Part shown: positions 1 through 14,100 of the stretch, piece after piece
Layout of the letters: each line of letters starts with the position of its first letter
Numbering within the stretch: position 1 is the stretch's first letter
Assembly: GCA_016785225.1 (NCBI GenBank)
Contig: JAFBJZ010000357.1
Coordinates: 687,501-751,500 of the forward strand
Reading direction: 5' to 3'
Length of the DNA: 64,000 bases
Source: Psettodes erumei
Taxonomy: Eukaryota > Chordata > Actinopteri > Pleuronectiformes > Psettodidae
The notes under the pieces: model-generated
What the model saw: only the letters and a program-made list of their open reading frames with translations
Databases searched by the model: none
Told to the model about the DNA's origin: nothing
Translations under genes and position numbers: made by a program

Positions 1-2057
1 AGCAGACTGTAGTCAGTGGGTTTGTAAATTACATTACAGCCATTTACACCAATCAGCCACAAGATTAAAGCTAGTAACTGGTTTCTAAACTTGTGGTTGA
101 TGAGTGTTTATCTGTGGCCTATTCTATGTGATATAAAAGTTATTGTGCAATTTCACTTATTTTCCATGAACTCATGTCCTGACAATATCAGAAATACATT
201 GATCAGCAACAACATTAAAATCAGATGCAGGTTTTAATCTTGTGGCTGGTTGGTGCATTGCCTCATGCACATAAAAATGTCCATCCCACATAAGTCTCAA
301 AAAATACTGTTGCATTGGTGAAACACTTGTCAGGCAAGAACATAACCCTGTTAGCCGCTATGTTTTTGCCTGACAAGCTCCTTGCGAAAAAGACATTTTT
401 TGCCCTAAGACCTCAAAGCACCACAATGTTTTAAAACACATGCAAATAGATAAAGCATAAGCAAATTAAGAAAACATCTTTAATCAGTTTACCCTGCAAG
501 GTGCTGCAAGTAGCACATGCATTGAAAGGGGACACAAAAAAGTAAAATTCTGAACTTAAAATGGAATTAATCTTCAGTCTCACCCAAATTACATATCTAA
601 ACAAAATTCTGAAATCTAAATTTCTGACAGGTAGACCTGTAAACTGGTCTGTTTCAGTAGATAATAGTATTGTAACAGAATGTAACGTGCAAACAGAGAT
701 CTTTACTTTTTATTTCCCACAGGGCTTTTTATCCAGCAGACAATCTGGAATTTTGGCTTGTACCAGGCATCCCCAGACCATCACTATTTCTTATATAAGA
801 AACAAGAGCATCATGAATATTACACTGATTAAAAACAACTGAACTTCTCCTGTCTGCAGTATACATTCAGTTATAACATTATGCATTGTCTTTAGTTCTT
901 TTTTGTGCTTTGAGAGTAAGCTCATCATCTCATCATCAACATATATTCTGATTAGTTTTGGCTGTTCAGCTTTAATGGGCACTGGGCCTTTGAGCTGGGT
1001 TTGTTACCAATAAGCCACTTGTTTGCTCCTGGTAAACATATGTCAAATCAAAATGAGAAATAACAACTGCAGTGAATATCATTACTATCATATATTTGGG
1101 GGATGCAGAAAACAGGCAGAGAGTTGAACCTGAATTCAGATAATGTAGTGTCTAATTTCTGTAGAAGTCCTCCTTTTCCAATCTAATCAATTCTCGTTTT
1201 CAGATTTGCAACTCTGACCACACTTCTGTTGATTCCATGTCTTGATAACTCTCAGTGTTTTTGTTCTGGCAACTTTCTTTTGCTTTTGATTAAAATAAAA
1301 CCAATTTTGTCTGTATCTAATATTTTCCATCGCATGTAATTACTCAGTGGCACAATAGTATAATAAGTGCTAATTAGGTTAAGTCTTTTCTCAATTGAAG
1401 AGCCAATCTCCTCATTGCCAACAAAACAGATTAATACATTTCTCACTTCAACCAAGAATAACATGATGGGTAAGTTGTTGTGCATAATTAATATTTATAA
1501 TAATTAATATTTTTTCCTGCATTAAAATGGGCCCCTGCTGGCGTATACTACAGCAGCATTCTCCTGAGTGAGCATACACTGTGCACCTCGTAACGTCTGG
1601 TTAATGGCAGTGGAACCATTGACCCCAACATTTATCATTGCCTCAGTTGTAGCATTAGTAAATCAGATGTGCAAGGTCATATCTGAACAACAAATGGTGG
1701 GCGTCTGCAATTACATTTGAATTAAGGGAGCAGAACCAAGGTTCGGCGTATGCTGACCAAAAGACAGTGATGGTCATTCACCTGGTTCAAGGTCTTGCTG
1801 TAATGCATTTTATCCTCAGAGTGCTCTCAGCTTTTCCCATCTTATTTTGTTGTCTGACTCCAGTAGTTTAAAAAATACCTTTTGACATATAAAAAGATAG
1901 AAAGTATGTTGTTTGACAACAAAATAGCCCAAACATAATTTCTGAGATATATCTTTGAATTGAATTGAGATTTTAGAAATAAATTCATTTTTCAGTGTTT
2001 AGCTTAACCCTCCATGTCTTGTTTTTACTTACTCTTGCTTTTTGTTCTTTGTTTATT

Positions 2058-2092
2058 AAAGCACTTTTCATCTTTGTCACTAAAAGTGCTTT
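2058..2092. repeat. Perfect 11-bp inverted repeat (hairpin)
   Basis: AAAGCACTTTT at 2058-2068 and AAAAGTGCTTT at 2082-2092 are exact reverse complements separated by 13 nt. The right arm is followed by a TTCATTATTATT stretch. The word AAGTGCTTT followed by ATTATTATT resembles the 3' tail of common fish SINE/LINE families, so this may be a remnant tail rather than a functional RNA. Confidence 0.5.
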
Positions 2093-2325
2093 GGAAATAG
2101 CAACCAACTTCATTATTATTTTCATGTATCTGTATTGATGACCAATTTGACATATTGATCATGTATTTACTTATGGGTTAAAATGCTTTTTGTATATTTG
2201 TATTTATTTTGTTCTGTATATTTAAAGCCAGGGGCCACCACAGAGCTCCAGTGCATCAGTATTATTCAAAAGTGCATGCTGTACATTTGCTTTGGTGTTA
2301 AAAATATTACAAAACCACATAGGCA

Positions 2326-2331
2326 AATAAA
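2326..2331 (+). terminator. Candidate poly(A) signal of an upstream + strand gene
   Basis: Canonical AATAAA, followed within about 20-40 nt by a T/GT-rich segment (TTGTGTCC, then TTTTTACT), the usual layout of a vertebrate cleavage site. If the upstream neighbour is ncam1, as synteny predicts, this may be its distal site. A single hexamer in AT-rich DNA is weak evidence. Confidence 0.25.
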
Positions 2332-5057
2332 GACAATTGAAAAGACATTGTGTCCATTTTTACTCTATTGGTCTAAAAGGTATTAAAAGCAAACTAGTCT
2401 AGCTAGAAACTTTTGTTTTGGCTTTCAGTGCAGTTTTGAAGATGGGTTCATTGCTTCAGATAACCTCAGAGGAAACACCAGAGCCATGAACAGATTCGTT
2501 GTGCAAAAGCAGATAAAGAGGGGAGCATTTAATCAATGACAGCATTGTGCTGCCAGTCTAATGTCATCCTCTGAGGCACGACACTGTGGCATCTACAGCA
2601 GTTGGAGTCTGGTCCCAGAAAATCCCATCTGTTAGCCATCACCGAAAATAACTCTGTAAACTCTTCAGACTTCAGTCCACACTGCAGCGTAGCAGAGTTT
2701 GTTATTTCTCAACAGCTGCCATGTACAATGAAGCCTAGTAATTATTCTCACATACAATGCATAAACAGCAGCTGGACATTCACAGGATAGTTGTGAAAAC
2801 AATTCTATATTTCTTATAACAACTGCAGGTTGCATTTGATTTGATATTTGAGTGCTCTGCACATATTTCACAGTGACCCTTCCTTTCTAAAGGTCACTGT
2901 GGAATGTGTAAGATATAAGAACAGTACTATTTTAATTCAATCCTGTTAACAAACATTTACACTGATTCTGTACTAAATACTTAATATCTCTACAACAAGG
3001 TCAAAGTGAAGTGCAAGTAAGGATGCTTGGTGTTGTGTTCTTGGAATGTTTTTCATCCTTGGGTTCTTTGTGCATGCGATGATAAAAAGCCTCACTGTCT
3101 GTGGGTGTTGTTTACTAGGATGTAGCTGCAGCCCTTGAAGGATGAGGTCAATGCTCTCATTCCTTTCTTCATGAAGCCCAATTGTGCATGTTTCATAGCA
3201 GAAATAACTTCATAAAATGTCTGTCCTTAGGCAACAGCTGGACACAATGCTACATCAGAAAGTTATATCCATTCATTTAATCTGAATGATAACTTTTTTA
3301 GTCCTTTTTACCATGCAATATGCAGAAAATATCACATATAAATAACATGAGTTTATGATTCAAAATAAAAAGGCTGAAAGGGCTAAACAATTTTGTAGCA
3401 TACAAAATATTTCCCCTAAGGATGAAAAACAAATATTACTGTTAAATATTTAACTTAATTATATATGGTATATATGGCATAGAAAGTACATGGCATTAGG
3501 GCCTAATTTTCACTTTATGTTATCAAGATCTCCACAGTTAGAGAGAACTTCTCATCAATATCCCCCATGGCATCAGAGTAAATGGCCCACACAGCTGAAA
3601 CCTATATTTGGCATGCCTCTGCCACACCATGGAAACCTTTTATAGTCGAGTGACATTTAATTCGACCATAAACTACCATGTTACAACTATACTGCACCTG
3701 AATGTGGCAGTATAACTTAGCCCATACCTCAACAACATCAGTTCTTTTATTAACAGCTTGGAATTTCTGCCATGTGCCTTGGTCTTAAGGCAGAACCTAT
3801 AGTTGTGGTATTTTCAGAATCTTACTGATTACTGTGCATATTATATAAATAATATTTATTGTGCTTGTATTATGCACGTATGTATGTATTATGTATGTGT
3901 TTTTTTCATTTGGTCATTTGGAATTGCACAAAACAGTTTCACATGTATCAAATTGAACTGTCCTTTGCTGCTTTAAAGTTTCATGAATTTTACCATTAAT
4001 AATTCAGTATCAAGAAATCATTACCATAAGAAGTTTCTGCACCTTTTTTAGCAGCAGAAAGGTGGAGACAAAATGAGAAAATAAGTAAGATGTTAATATC
4101 AATATACAGAATCTGGGGTGCACTGTTAAGCTGATTAAACCTCTAAGGCTATATTAAAGTCTTAATTCACCCATTGCATCAAAATATTTTTAATGTAGAG
4201 AAATTGCCTCTTACACCTTTATAAGTTCCTAAAGTTATGGCAACAATGAATTTTCATGTACTGTACTGCATAATTAGAATCAGCTAATTTTTGTGTTTGT
4301 ATAGTGTCTCTTTTTGTGTGTTTAACCACAGGGAGGCAGTGTTGACTTGTTGCCGAGAAAAAGTAAGGGAGAGTTCAAGGTAGGCAGCTCTTATATCAAG
4401 TGGCACCCTAAAAGCAGGTTCATGGAAGTGGTGGGGAGATCTACAGCACACAGTCTGTGTCTTTTCTGTGCTAAACTCACAGCACAGTAAGGACGCCAAG
4501 AATACATGTGCAGGGACAGAGGGCCTCAGAAGCACTTTACAATAAATCTACAATCTAATAAAGATGTATTAATGATGATACATTATGTTAAATTATATTA
4601 TATCAAAGAGTTATGGTATGCATTAAATGATTTATATTGATCGATATAAGAAATGAATGAATGTGATGTGTTCTTCTGCACTGAGGGAAAAAAAATATGA
4701 CTACTCAAATGTTGAGTGAGCAGTGCTGCCTTCAGGTGCTCTCATGAGGATCACGTTTATGTAGACACCGGGAGGAATGTGTATACTTCTGTGACACAGT
4801 GCAACAGTATGACAAAGTCACGAATAGGCAATGGTATAGTAGTACAAGTAGAAGTAGTAGAAGTAATGTAGATAAGTAAGACATTTGTTTGTATTTGTAA
4901 CAATACATTAAAAGCCTATTTAGGAAACCTGTCACAGTCGACACTTGGAATAATTGGCAGTGAGAACGGGATATACTTCTTTATGATGATTTATAAAACA
5001 GTTTTGTTAGTGTTCATTCTGCAAGTGTAAACCAACGAGCGGCCCTGAAGGCATCGC

Positions 5058-5071
5058 GTCGCTATGGTAAC
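5058..5071. promoter_or_regulatory. RFX X-box in the ttc12 promoter
   Basis: The 14-mer GTCGCTATGGTAAC closely fits the RFX X-box (GTNRCC, two-base spacer, RGYAAC), an imperfect palindrome bound by RFX factors in ciliary gene promoters. It lies 99 bp upstream of the ttc12 ATG at 5171, a typical distance for ciliary genes. A forkhead-like CAAGCAAACA at 5096-5105 lies between it and the start codon, which would suit FOXJ1/RFX co-regulation. The motif match is seen directly; its activity is inferred. Confidence 0.7.
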
Positions 5072-5170
5072 TCAAAGCTGAGGGTAAATTTAGCGCAAGC
5101 AAACATCAGATGGAACTATTAGCCTATTCAATACTATAACATTAAATAATAAAAACCAAGGTGCAAAATC

Positions 5171-8100
5171 ATGTTGGAGGAACTAGAAGACTTCGACAGT
5201 TTTTGGAAAAATGTCGACAAAATAAGTGAGTAATATCGCTCTGAACCACACAAATAGCTTGACGTTAAAGCGTAAACGCTAGTGACATCATTCGTATATC
5301 ATTCACTTCATAATCGTGTCATGTAAGGCAGGTGATGCTATAACATGTTGCTACTGAAAACACTGTTGCCAACGCACTGAGTACTGTGGTTAAGAGTTTT
5401 TTTGTTCTTACTTTATTTTTTAAAGGTAATTTTGAATATATTGTCACATACTGAATAAGCCCCATGGAAATAAGTTCCAGTATGTGTAGCCTATGAGGAA
5501 CTGCAATGATTAGTCATATTAAAAGATACATATTTTTATATTAATGGATTTTTGTAAGGAAACTGTGTATTATTAGAATGATTTGCTTGTTTCAGCTTCT
5601 TAAACGTGAAGATTTGCTCTTTTCTTTGTCCTACATGATAACAGCCCGACTATATTTGGTGTTTAGACTGTCAGTCACACAAAACAAGACATTTAAAGTT
5701 ATCATCTTGGAATGTGGTGAATTATGAATACCCTTTCTTTTACTATTTTTTGACATCTAATGGACTAAATGATTAATGGATTAATTAAGAAAATTATTGG
5801 CAGACTATCATGTTAGTTACAGCTTAAATGAATACTGAATCAGGTCAAAGTAAACAAAGTTGATATACAAAGTATTTCGTAACATATGTGATTATAATAG
5901 CTATTGAACTTGAATTAAAGGTCATTAACCATCAAGTTAATCACTGATTCTTTTCAGGTGAGCTAGTGAAGGATCTAAAGTCCCCTGATGTCAATGTCCA
6001 GCAAAAAGCAATGGAGGAAGCTGATTGTGTCATTGCTGCTTTGGATGAGCCCTGCAGGATGAAAGTCAACAGGACAGCAATCAACACAAACCCACCACCC
6101 CAGCCTGCCTTTGTAAAGACATGCACACAAAGTCATTCACACTCAGTTGCATGCATGCTCTCTCTCTCTCTCTTTCTCTCAGATTTCCTTACTCTGTCCA
6201 TCTTTCTCCCTTTCTCTTGCTGTCTTTGTCCTTCAAACAAATACAAGCAGTCAACAACTTATTGTTCTATTGTTTACTTTGTCCCTTCTTGTCCTGTGAG
6301 GACAAGGCAATGTACAGTAAGTGACTAAGGAGGGAGTCTTTTCTGAATATAATCCTTCCCCCTCTTATTTTACAGACTCTGCAGAATGAAAGTCCAGGTG
6401 AGCAACAATGAAAATAAATCTCTCTGTTGTTGTCCTTGGCAATGAATTTGCACATTGTTTAAGCCTGCTTATATGTGTATTGTTGTGTATGGGAAGAAAA
6501 GCTTCCTCTTAGCTGAGCAGAAAACAAATAAACAGTAGCAATTCCTTCAAAGAGAAGTCAAGATGTGAACTACCACCTTGTGTTTGTATGTCTCTGACAA
6601 CCAGTTGTTTAATCCCCCTTTTTGTCCCTAAATCATAGAATAATGCCCAGACAAGTTGTTTTCTTTTGGAGTTTTTTTTGCAGAACATAATGCTATCACA
6701 GTAAAGTTGACCCTTTAACCTTTTACCTATAAAATGTCATGACTTTGACATATCAGCATTTTTATTCTACTCAGTATTCATATGAAATTTTTTCATAATT
6801 AACACTGAATTTGTTTTTGTTTGTTTTATGGACAAAAACTTTTGTTGTGAAATCACAGTGACCTTTGACCTCTCACTACCAGATTCTAATCAGTTCATCC
6901 TTGAGTCTAAGTTGATGTTTGTGACAGATGTACTGTAACTGATGAAATAATCTCCATCTGTTTCTGATATATTGCATTTAGTTCACAAGAGCAGGATGGA
7001 TGAACAGTCAGACAGAAAACCTGAAAGCATAATTATCCAGCCGCGGCTTACTCAGGCTTGGACACATAAAAATAGTGAAGCTCTTAAACGACGCAATCAC
7101 GTGGACCAGCACTATAAGACAGTGACCAGCCTGAATACACACAGCTGTGAAAAACGCAGCCTGTTTCACATGAGGTTTCAGTAGCCGGTGTGAATAGCAA
7201 CAGCTTGGATAATGAAACACGCTTCCTTGGCCTACGTCAGTCAGTCCATGAGTGTAGCATGTAGCTGACTCTGTTACGGACAAGGGGGTTATGTTTAGTC
7301 TACCATTCCTGTGCTGAATGGTATTAGTGTTGGGAAGTAGTCTGTACTTCTATCTTATATGTTGCTTCATTGAAGTTAAAAGACGTGATGGTGAGACTTC
7401 TTAATCAGCTGGGCCTGTTTGCCAGGTGGGTGACTCACCATGTGCTATATTAGGACAAGAGACGCCAGCTCCAGCTTAGTGTGCAGCACATTTACTGAAT
7501 GTACTGAGAGGTCGCTGGAGTGATCTTTACAGGCGATATTTTACTTTTTTCATAAAGTCTCTATACACATCCTATTTGATGTGCACTAAACACAAATCAC
7601 ATATTTACTTCATAAAGTGTGGAAAAAGGTAACTGTGCATGAAGCTGATGAGGCACAGCAACCATTTTCATAATCACCTTCAATTGTATTTATACCACAG
7701 GACTTTGATTGATTTGTGTCTTCGGGAGAACATATAAGCCTTAACCATCACATGCACGATGTACTCAGTGGGGCTCTCTATAGTCCTCAACAATGACTGT
7801 GATGTGAGTAGATTGGTAAATTGATGACTGAATACCTCCAATTTAAAATGTGTGACAAAACTCCGACAAGGGAGATTCTAAAGTTAAAGTATATATGCAG
7901 TGTGAAATACTAAAAATGCCAAATGACAAATGCAATTTTGTCAGTACAGCCTTTTCATTTCTTTTCTGACCAGAGGGGTTCATGAAGATTATGGAGAGGG
8001 ATGCTGAAGACAGGAGAGTAAAGCGGATTGCTAAAGAGAAAAAGGCATCTGGTAAGTGATTGTTAACAAAAGATGTTGAAGGGGGGTTGATGGGGAATAG

Positions 8101-11100
8101 TTTGCTGCTCTGTTGGGTGACCATCACATCCTTTTAAATGTCGGACTGTTTGTGTGGCTGCAGCACTCAAAGACAAGGGGAATGAAGCTTATGCTCAGGA
8201 AGACTATGAAACTGCTGTGAAGTATTACAGTGATGGCTTGGCTGAAGTACTGGACATGCAGACATTGTATACCAACCGAGCACAAGTAAGTATCTTTCAC
8301 AGATATTTTTCATCCTTTAAATGTTTCAAAATGAAAGCACAAAATGTGTTTTCAGGGAATTTTTTTTTTCTAAAATCAGTCCCAAATATCGATCACACTT
8401 TCTAAGATTCAAAGTAAAAGTGAAAATAATGATTTGTTCCTCAGAAGGCATCAAAGCAGAGATGCTATGTGTGCTTATCACCATGACATTTTGCTGTCAC
8501 AGAGGTCTAAAGGCAACCTACTGTAAGGCTACTGTTATGTTAATTAATTATATAGTCATTATGTTTCCTTCAATGACTCAATCACATTCTTTACTTTTTG
8601 AGGCCAGAGTTATTTATTCATTGATGACTAGTTACTGTCCAATGTTTAAATCTACTTAGGCCTACATCAAGCTGGGAAAGTACAAGGAGGCCATCAGTGA
8701 CTGTGAGTGGGCCCTGAAGGTAAGGCCTGGCTGGGATGTCGCTGCCTCATTCTCAACAGTGTCATCTGAGGTTTGCTGTGAAGCTGGGGGCTTGGAGGAG
8801 AAACACTATGTGTGAGGAAAAGGGTGAACGTGGGCTACGCTTTGTCCAGTGCTGCACTCAGACAGAGTAACAGGGGCAGGACACAGGTCATCAGCAGTGC
8901 AAAAATGTTCTCTGAAAAAAAGGTTTTCAACACTGTTCTTTAATATGTCTTCAGACTGCTCAGGCTAAATGCAGCCTCGCAATGCAAAATTCATACGCTA
9001 GTTTTGGATGATGATGTGTTTTATAAAGCAACTGTTCAAAAGATTTTCTGTCATCACGTCACTGTTTAATATGTAAAATATCTCATCACCATTATGGAGC
9101 TGTGCTTTAACGCATACCCCCTTGATCATTTTCTCTCTATCAGTGTAATGAGAGTTGCATAAAGGCTTATGTACACATGGGGAAAGCATATCTGGAACTG
9201 AAGAAATATAATGAGGTCAGTATAATTATCTCTTGTGTCTTATCGTACCTGTTTTCAACACATCAGTCCTGTATACAGATAACTACACTTGGCAACTCTG
9301 CTGATAAAAACAGAGATATGGCTACATTATTAAAGCTGTGCTGCTGGAACAGAGAACAAAGTTAATAATGATTCTGAAGTAAGAATAAAGTCATTGCATA
9401 GGCAGCTCTACTCTCACAGCAATACCCCCCCCCCCACACACACACACACAAAGAATCCCAGTTTTACAGGTATTTCAAAATCCAGTTGGTTGAAAATAGG
9501 CTTATGTTTAGCATTTTTTTCATCCAGTAAAAAAAATCTTCTTCTTAAGGCAGTTATTGCAAAGTACGTCACAGTTCTCTGTATACCACACTGTTGTGCT
9601 GAGATACCGTAGGCTTTTGGAGTGGCGAGGATCACATTGATTTCCGTGGGTCGAAACGAATGAAGCACATCATATCACCAGTGACTCACCAAATCTTTTT
9701 CTTTTTCAGTCCCGACTCTGTTTTGAAAAGATAGTGGAAATTGAACCTCAGAGGGAGAAGATGGTAAAAGGTAAAGAAAAGAAACATTTTTTCAGGGGTT
9801 AGGTTATGAAAACCTTTCCTGAGAATTATCCTCATTGGCCAAGTATCATTTTAAATTTAGGAAGACTTTCTTTGATTCTTTTCTTTTGCTAATTTTCCAC
9901 GTGATTCAGCTTCAGTACAGTAGACTTTTCAGAAAGGTCTTGCCATAGTGTGTGCCCCAGATTAAAACTAGACTCAACCTAAAGGACATTTCATTTTCAT
10001 CCCAGTGTGATTATATAGCACTGTAGGTTTTTGTTTACAAATGCCTTTGAAAAGGATTCATCCAGACTAGATGCTCTTTACCTCTTTATCTTGACAAAAC
10101 CTAACCTTCCTTTACTCTGTGGTTATCCTGCATATGTACAGCATTTATCACTCTCTTTGTTATTGTCGCGTGTAAGCTTTTAATATAGGTGGTGTAGCAT
10201 TACATTTGTAATACATACTTAGAATATACATTACAGATCTACTTCTATCTGATGGATGGCTGTTGCACTCTTTCAGTTCACCTTTTTCTATAACAGCGCA
10301 ACTATGGTTACTGCTATGGAATAACCTTCAGTCTGCTTTTTCTTCTTTATCTCCTTTGTTTTACCCATGCAGAGTACCTGGCCCAGGTATGTTCAGAAGA
10401 GGAGAGAGAGAGTCAGGAGATGAATGTGAGGCGGGAGTTTGACAAGGGCGAGGGGAAGGCCACAGTTGTGCCCCAGCTGCTGGAGAAGCTGTCAAGGCCC
10501 AGCCAGATGCCCATCTTCTACTGCACACAATTGGAGACTCTGTCACAAGCAGTCGCTGACTGTGAGTTGTCTCTCTGCTCGAGGTTTCAAACAATTAACT
10601 TCCATTAATCTCTTTGTGTGCAAAAGTTGCATGAGAATGGCGTACCACTCTGCAGTGCCCGGCGCTGAGTGATACTTCCAGAGCTGGTGATTTGACCTGT
10701 GATCTGCCTCTGATCATCCCAATTAGCAGAGTTACATATTCCCATGGCCTATGATTGCCAATGTAATTTGTTTGCTGAAGTGCTGAGTGGGCTGTTTGAA
10801 ACCAGCAGTGTCAGCTGTTCGTTAGCTAAATAATGTTGTTATGAATAATGAATGTTAAAAAATGTACTGTACGAGATTCTTGTGCAAGTACAGGGTTGTG
10901 TAAGTGTTATACACTGCATTTGGTGTCAGGCGCATGCAAAAAGGAGAGTGATAGTGGGATGACAGAAAACACTATTAAGACTTTTTGGAGCTGTCTTGGG
11001 TGTAATTAAATGAAACATCAGTGATATCAGGTGTCTGTTTCATAACCTCAGCGGCATACCTGCACTCAACCCTGTCAGATTTCAAATACGTAGCTAATGA

Positions 11101-14100
11101 GCGCACTGAGCTGTTGGCCCCGTAGATTTACGAAATCCTGGTTCTTTAGCTTGACAAGGGCCCTGGAACATGGCAAGGATTATCAGTGCCTGTATATACA
11201 GTATTTCAGGGCAAGAGCAAGCTACTGCCAGGGGACCCAGAGTTTCTAGTGTCTTCAAGACAAAAAGAGCTCACAAAACGTATTCGAAAAAGAGCGTTAC
11301 TGCATGCTACAACTGTTCATAAAAGCACTACAACAAATCCCGCACTTGCAAAATGATGGGGAAAAAAAGTAAAAGATGGATCATGGGTAATTACTTCAGC
11401 TCGGTTCCGGCACAATAGTTTTTGTCAAGGTTACAAATGGATGGAACCACACATAACAGACAGGAACATGCCCTTACAGCCCAAACTGTTTGTCGGCATA
11501 GGGAAAAAAGATTTTTTTCCATCTTGTGCTTGTCAAAGTGGGACATTTGTTAGGCATGGGCTGTTTCATCACATGCACCCATCTGATAACGGTGGCATCA
11601 GGTTGAAGAGTAACTGATATTCCTTTACAAAGTCCTCCACTGTATGAAAAGAGGCCATTGTATAGAGGCAGTTGTTGCTCTCCATCACGTTGTTGTCCAC
11701 CCCCCCACCCCCCACCCCCCCGTCAGCTGCTGATATTTTTGTGGATGATTTTGACCCAACAAATGACTTTGAAACTCCGCACTGCTAATGTAACTCTTTT
11801 CAAGTTAATCCCACGAGGCGGAAACTGCACTTTTTGTAAAACCTGCTCCATCCCTTTGCATGTATAATTTCGCCTACAAGGCTGATGGAAGTGATGGACT
11901 GAATCTTGAAGCTTGTTGCCCAGCAAAACATAAAGTTATTTCAAGACTCACATCATGATGTGATGCTAAGGCACTGTTTTTGTTTTGACTTGTATCACTT
12001 TTTAATATCACATACCTTTTTTTCCACTGACTGTCCTCTGCAGATTCTTCTTCCTTATCAAGTTGCTCTTTTTTATCATTTAGATGAATAAAAGTGTGCT
12101 GTCAAACTATATATTGCCTGTCTGGCAGTGCTATCAACTGAAAAGGGCAAAACTTACATAACTCATAACTGAAAGGATCTCAGCAGGTCTGACATTACAA
12201 GCTTTCACCCCTAAAAGCACTCTCTGCTCTACTTTCTGCTACGACTCATTATCATTGGAAAATAAAGCTTTCCTCACTGTACCTTACTATTTTAACAGAT
12301 TTTATTCATTCTTTCTTTCATGCCCTTGACTGGAGGCCAAGGCAGGCTTAAAGATGTGGAGTTTCTCTAAAAACTCGAGGCAACCTCCTGATGATGCACA
12401 GTTTTCTGTGTTCTCATAACATCTGCTGTTCTCTTCTAACAGGTGCAGGCCAGACCCTTTTCAGGCTCAGCAGTGGATTTAGTATCATCAGCAGCAATGA
12501 CATGGTGAAGAGGTAAGGAGACCAGAGGGAGAGGTCGCTGTCAGCCCTCAAAGAAGCTTTGACAGATGGACCTAGAGACAGGGGCATATAGAGACAATGA
12601 TGGCCTTAACTAGAGTGATCATTCTCCACCCTTTGCTTAGGCCAGAGAGGAGGAGAGAATCACACTGGAGACTGAGATGAGTGTTTTGTCCCAGATAGAG
12701 GGGGCGTTTTGTGCAAGATACAAATTATGTCTCCCTCTTGTCAAATCAGTAAAGCTACTATTAACATGTCACATACTTTCCATGTTGTCCTTTGTTAGCA
12801 CTGTCATTATTCCAGTTTGAACACAATGTCCAGAAAGTAGAGAGTGCCAAGAAATTGCAGTGTGAGCTTGATGATAATTGGCAATAAGCATATTGCAGTG
12901 GGCCAGATAAACTGTCAGAAATCTGAGTGAGCCATGTGGCAAAGAAGGCCAGTGCCTTTGTTGCCTGTCCTCATCACAACCTAAAGGGGTACAACAAAAC
13001 ATGTGCAAACAATCAAGGAATAAAAGATGAGAGATGAGATGGATAATTAAAAACAGACCAAACATTTATTAGTAGAAGGGTTCAGGTTCCAACCTCCAAC
13101 CAACAAACAGCAGCACATACTGTCTTCTTCACGGCTGAGATGCCTTCTCAGGTGACACACAGAATGAGCAGGTGCATTACAACATCTAATTGTAGCATCA
13201 ATGCTAGTACACCTGAATCCTCCAAAACTGCTTGTTTTTTCATAAATATTACACTTCAGTTTCATAATATATCTGAATGAAAGGCAAGAGAGGAAGAGAG
13301 GACACAGGACCTTTTTTGCTGCAGCATGATTACCTAACATCAACAGGAAATTATCTGAATTGTGCTTAATTGGAATTATTAACTAACATTTGACCATAAA
13401 GTGTGCTTCACTCTGCTTTTGTACTTTTAATTTTGCTTTCAAACTTTGTGTTGTCTGGAGTTACATTTTTATGGGCACACTTTTGTGTAAGTAGTACCTT
13501 TTAATGACAGTCATTTTTCAGTTTTATATGTGTTATGTCAGCTCTAAGTTTATTTTCTCCACAGTTGTCTGCTGCAGCGAACAAATGCTCCAGACAGCCA
13601 AGAGTTATGTGTGTCTGTTCTGAAATTATGGAGGGCTCTTTGTTGGAAAAATGGTATGTCAGCTGAGTTACACTTTTTCTGTTTTATGTACTGGCTCTCA
13701 TTGATCTTGAATAGTTAGAATTTAATAATTGACATATGTCATCCTCTGTTATAGCATTGTGTCATCACTGTACTGCTTGTCATTGCGATACTTGCAGAGC
13801 CCTCTTACATACTGTGTCTGCTGTTGCTCATACCCTGTTTTTCTTTGGCTTTCAGATGAAAACCAGAAGATGTTGATGACATGCCCACTCACCAGACAGG
13901 CCTGTGTTCACTTGATAACATCGGAGCATGTTGCAGTGCGGAAAGAATGCCTGGCATTGATAAGTTTGTACTCGCAGATGCCACGCAGCAGACGTTTGGC
14001 CATTGACAGCCTGAATGTGCACATGTAAGACATTTCTTTGTTTTTTTTCATGTTGTTATCTGATATAGCTACAGAGAGCAATGACATACAGTAAAAATGC

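Larger units (their letters stand above)
1..5040. other. Spacer upstream of ttc12, no coding exon seen
   Basis: I find no open frame with recognisable protein similarity here; the short open frames lack family motifs and splice context. The stretch is AT-rich. By conserved synteny the next gene to the left should be ncam1 on the + strand, so part of this segment could be its long 3' UTR, but that is inference. An AATAAA at 2326-2331 followed by a GT/T-rich stretch is the best poly(A) candidate, and a perfect 11-bp hairpin lies at 2058-2092. Confidence 0.6.

Noticed and set aside
561..842. 93-codon + strand open frame
   Set aside because: AT-rich, no family motif, no splice context and overlapped by an equally unconvincing reverse-strand frame.
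1252..1485. 77-codon reverse-strand open frame that vaguely resembles a transposon fragment
   Set aside because: No motif I could name, and no extension on either side.
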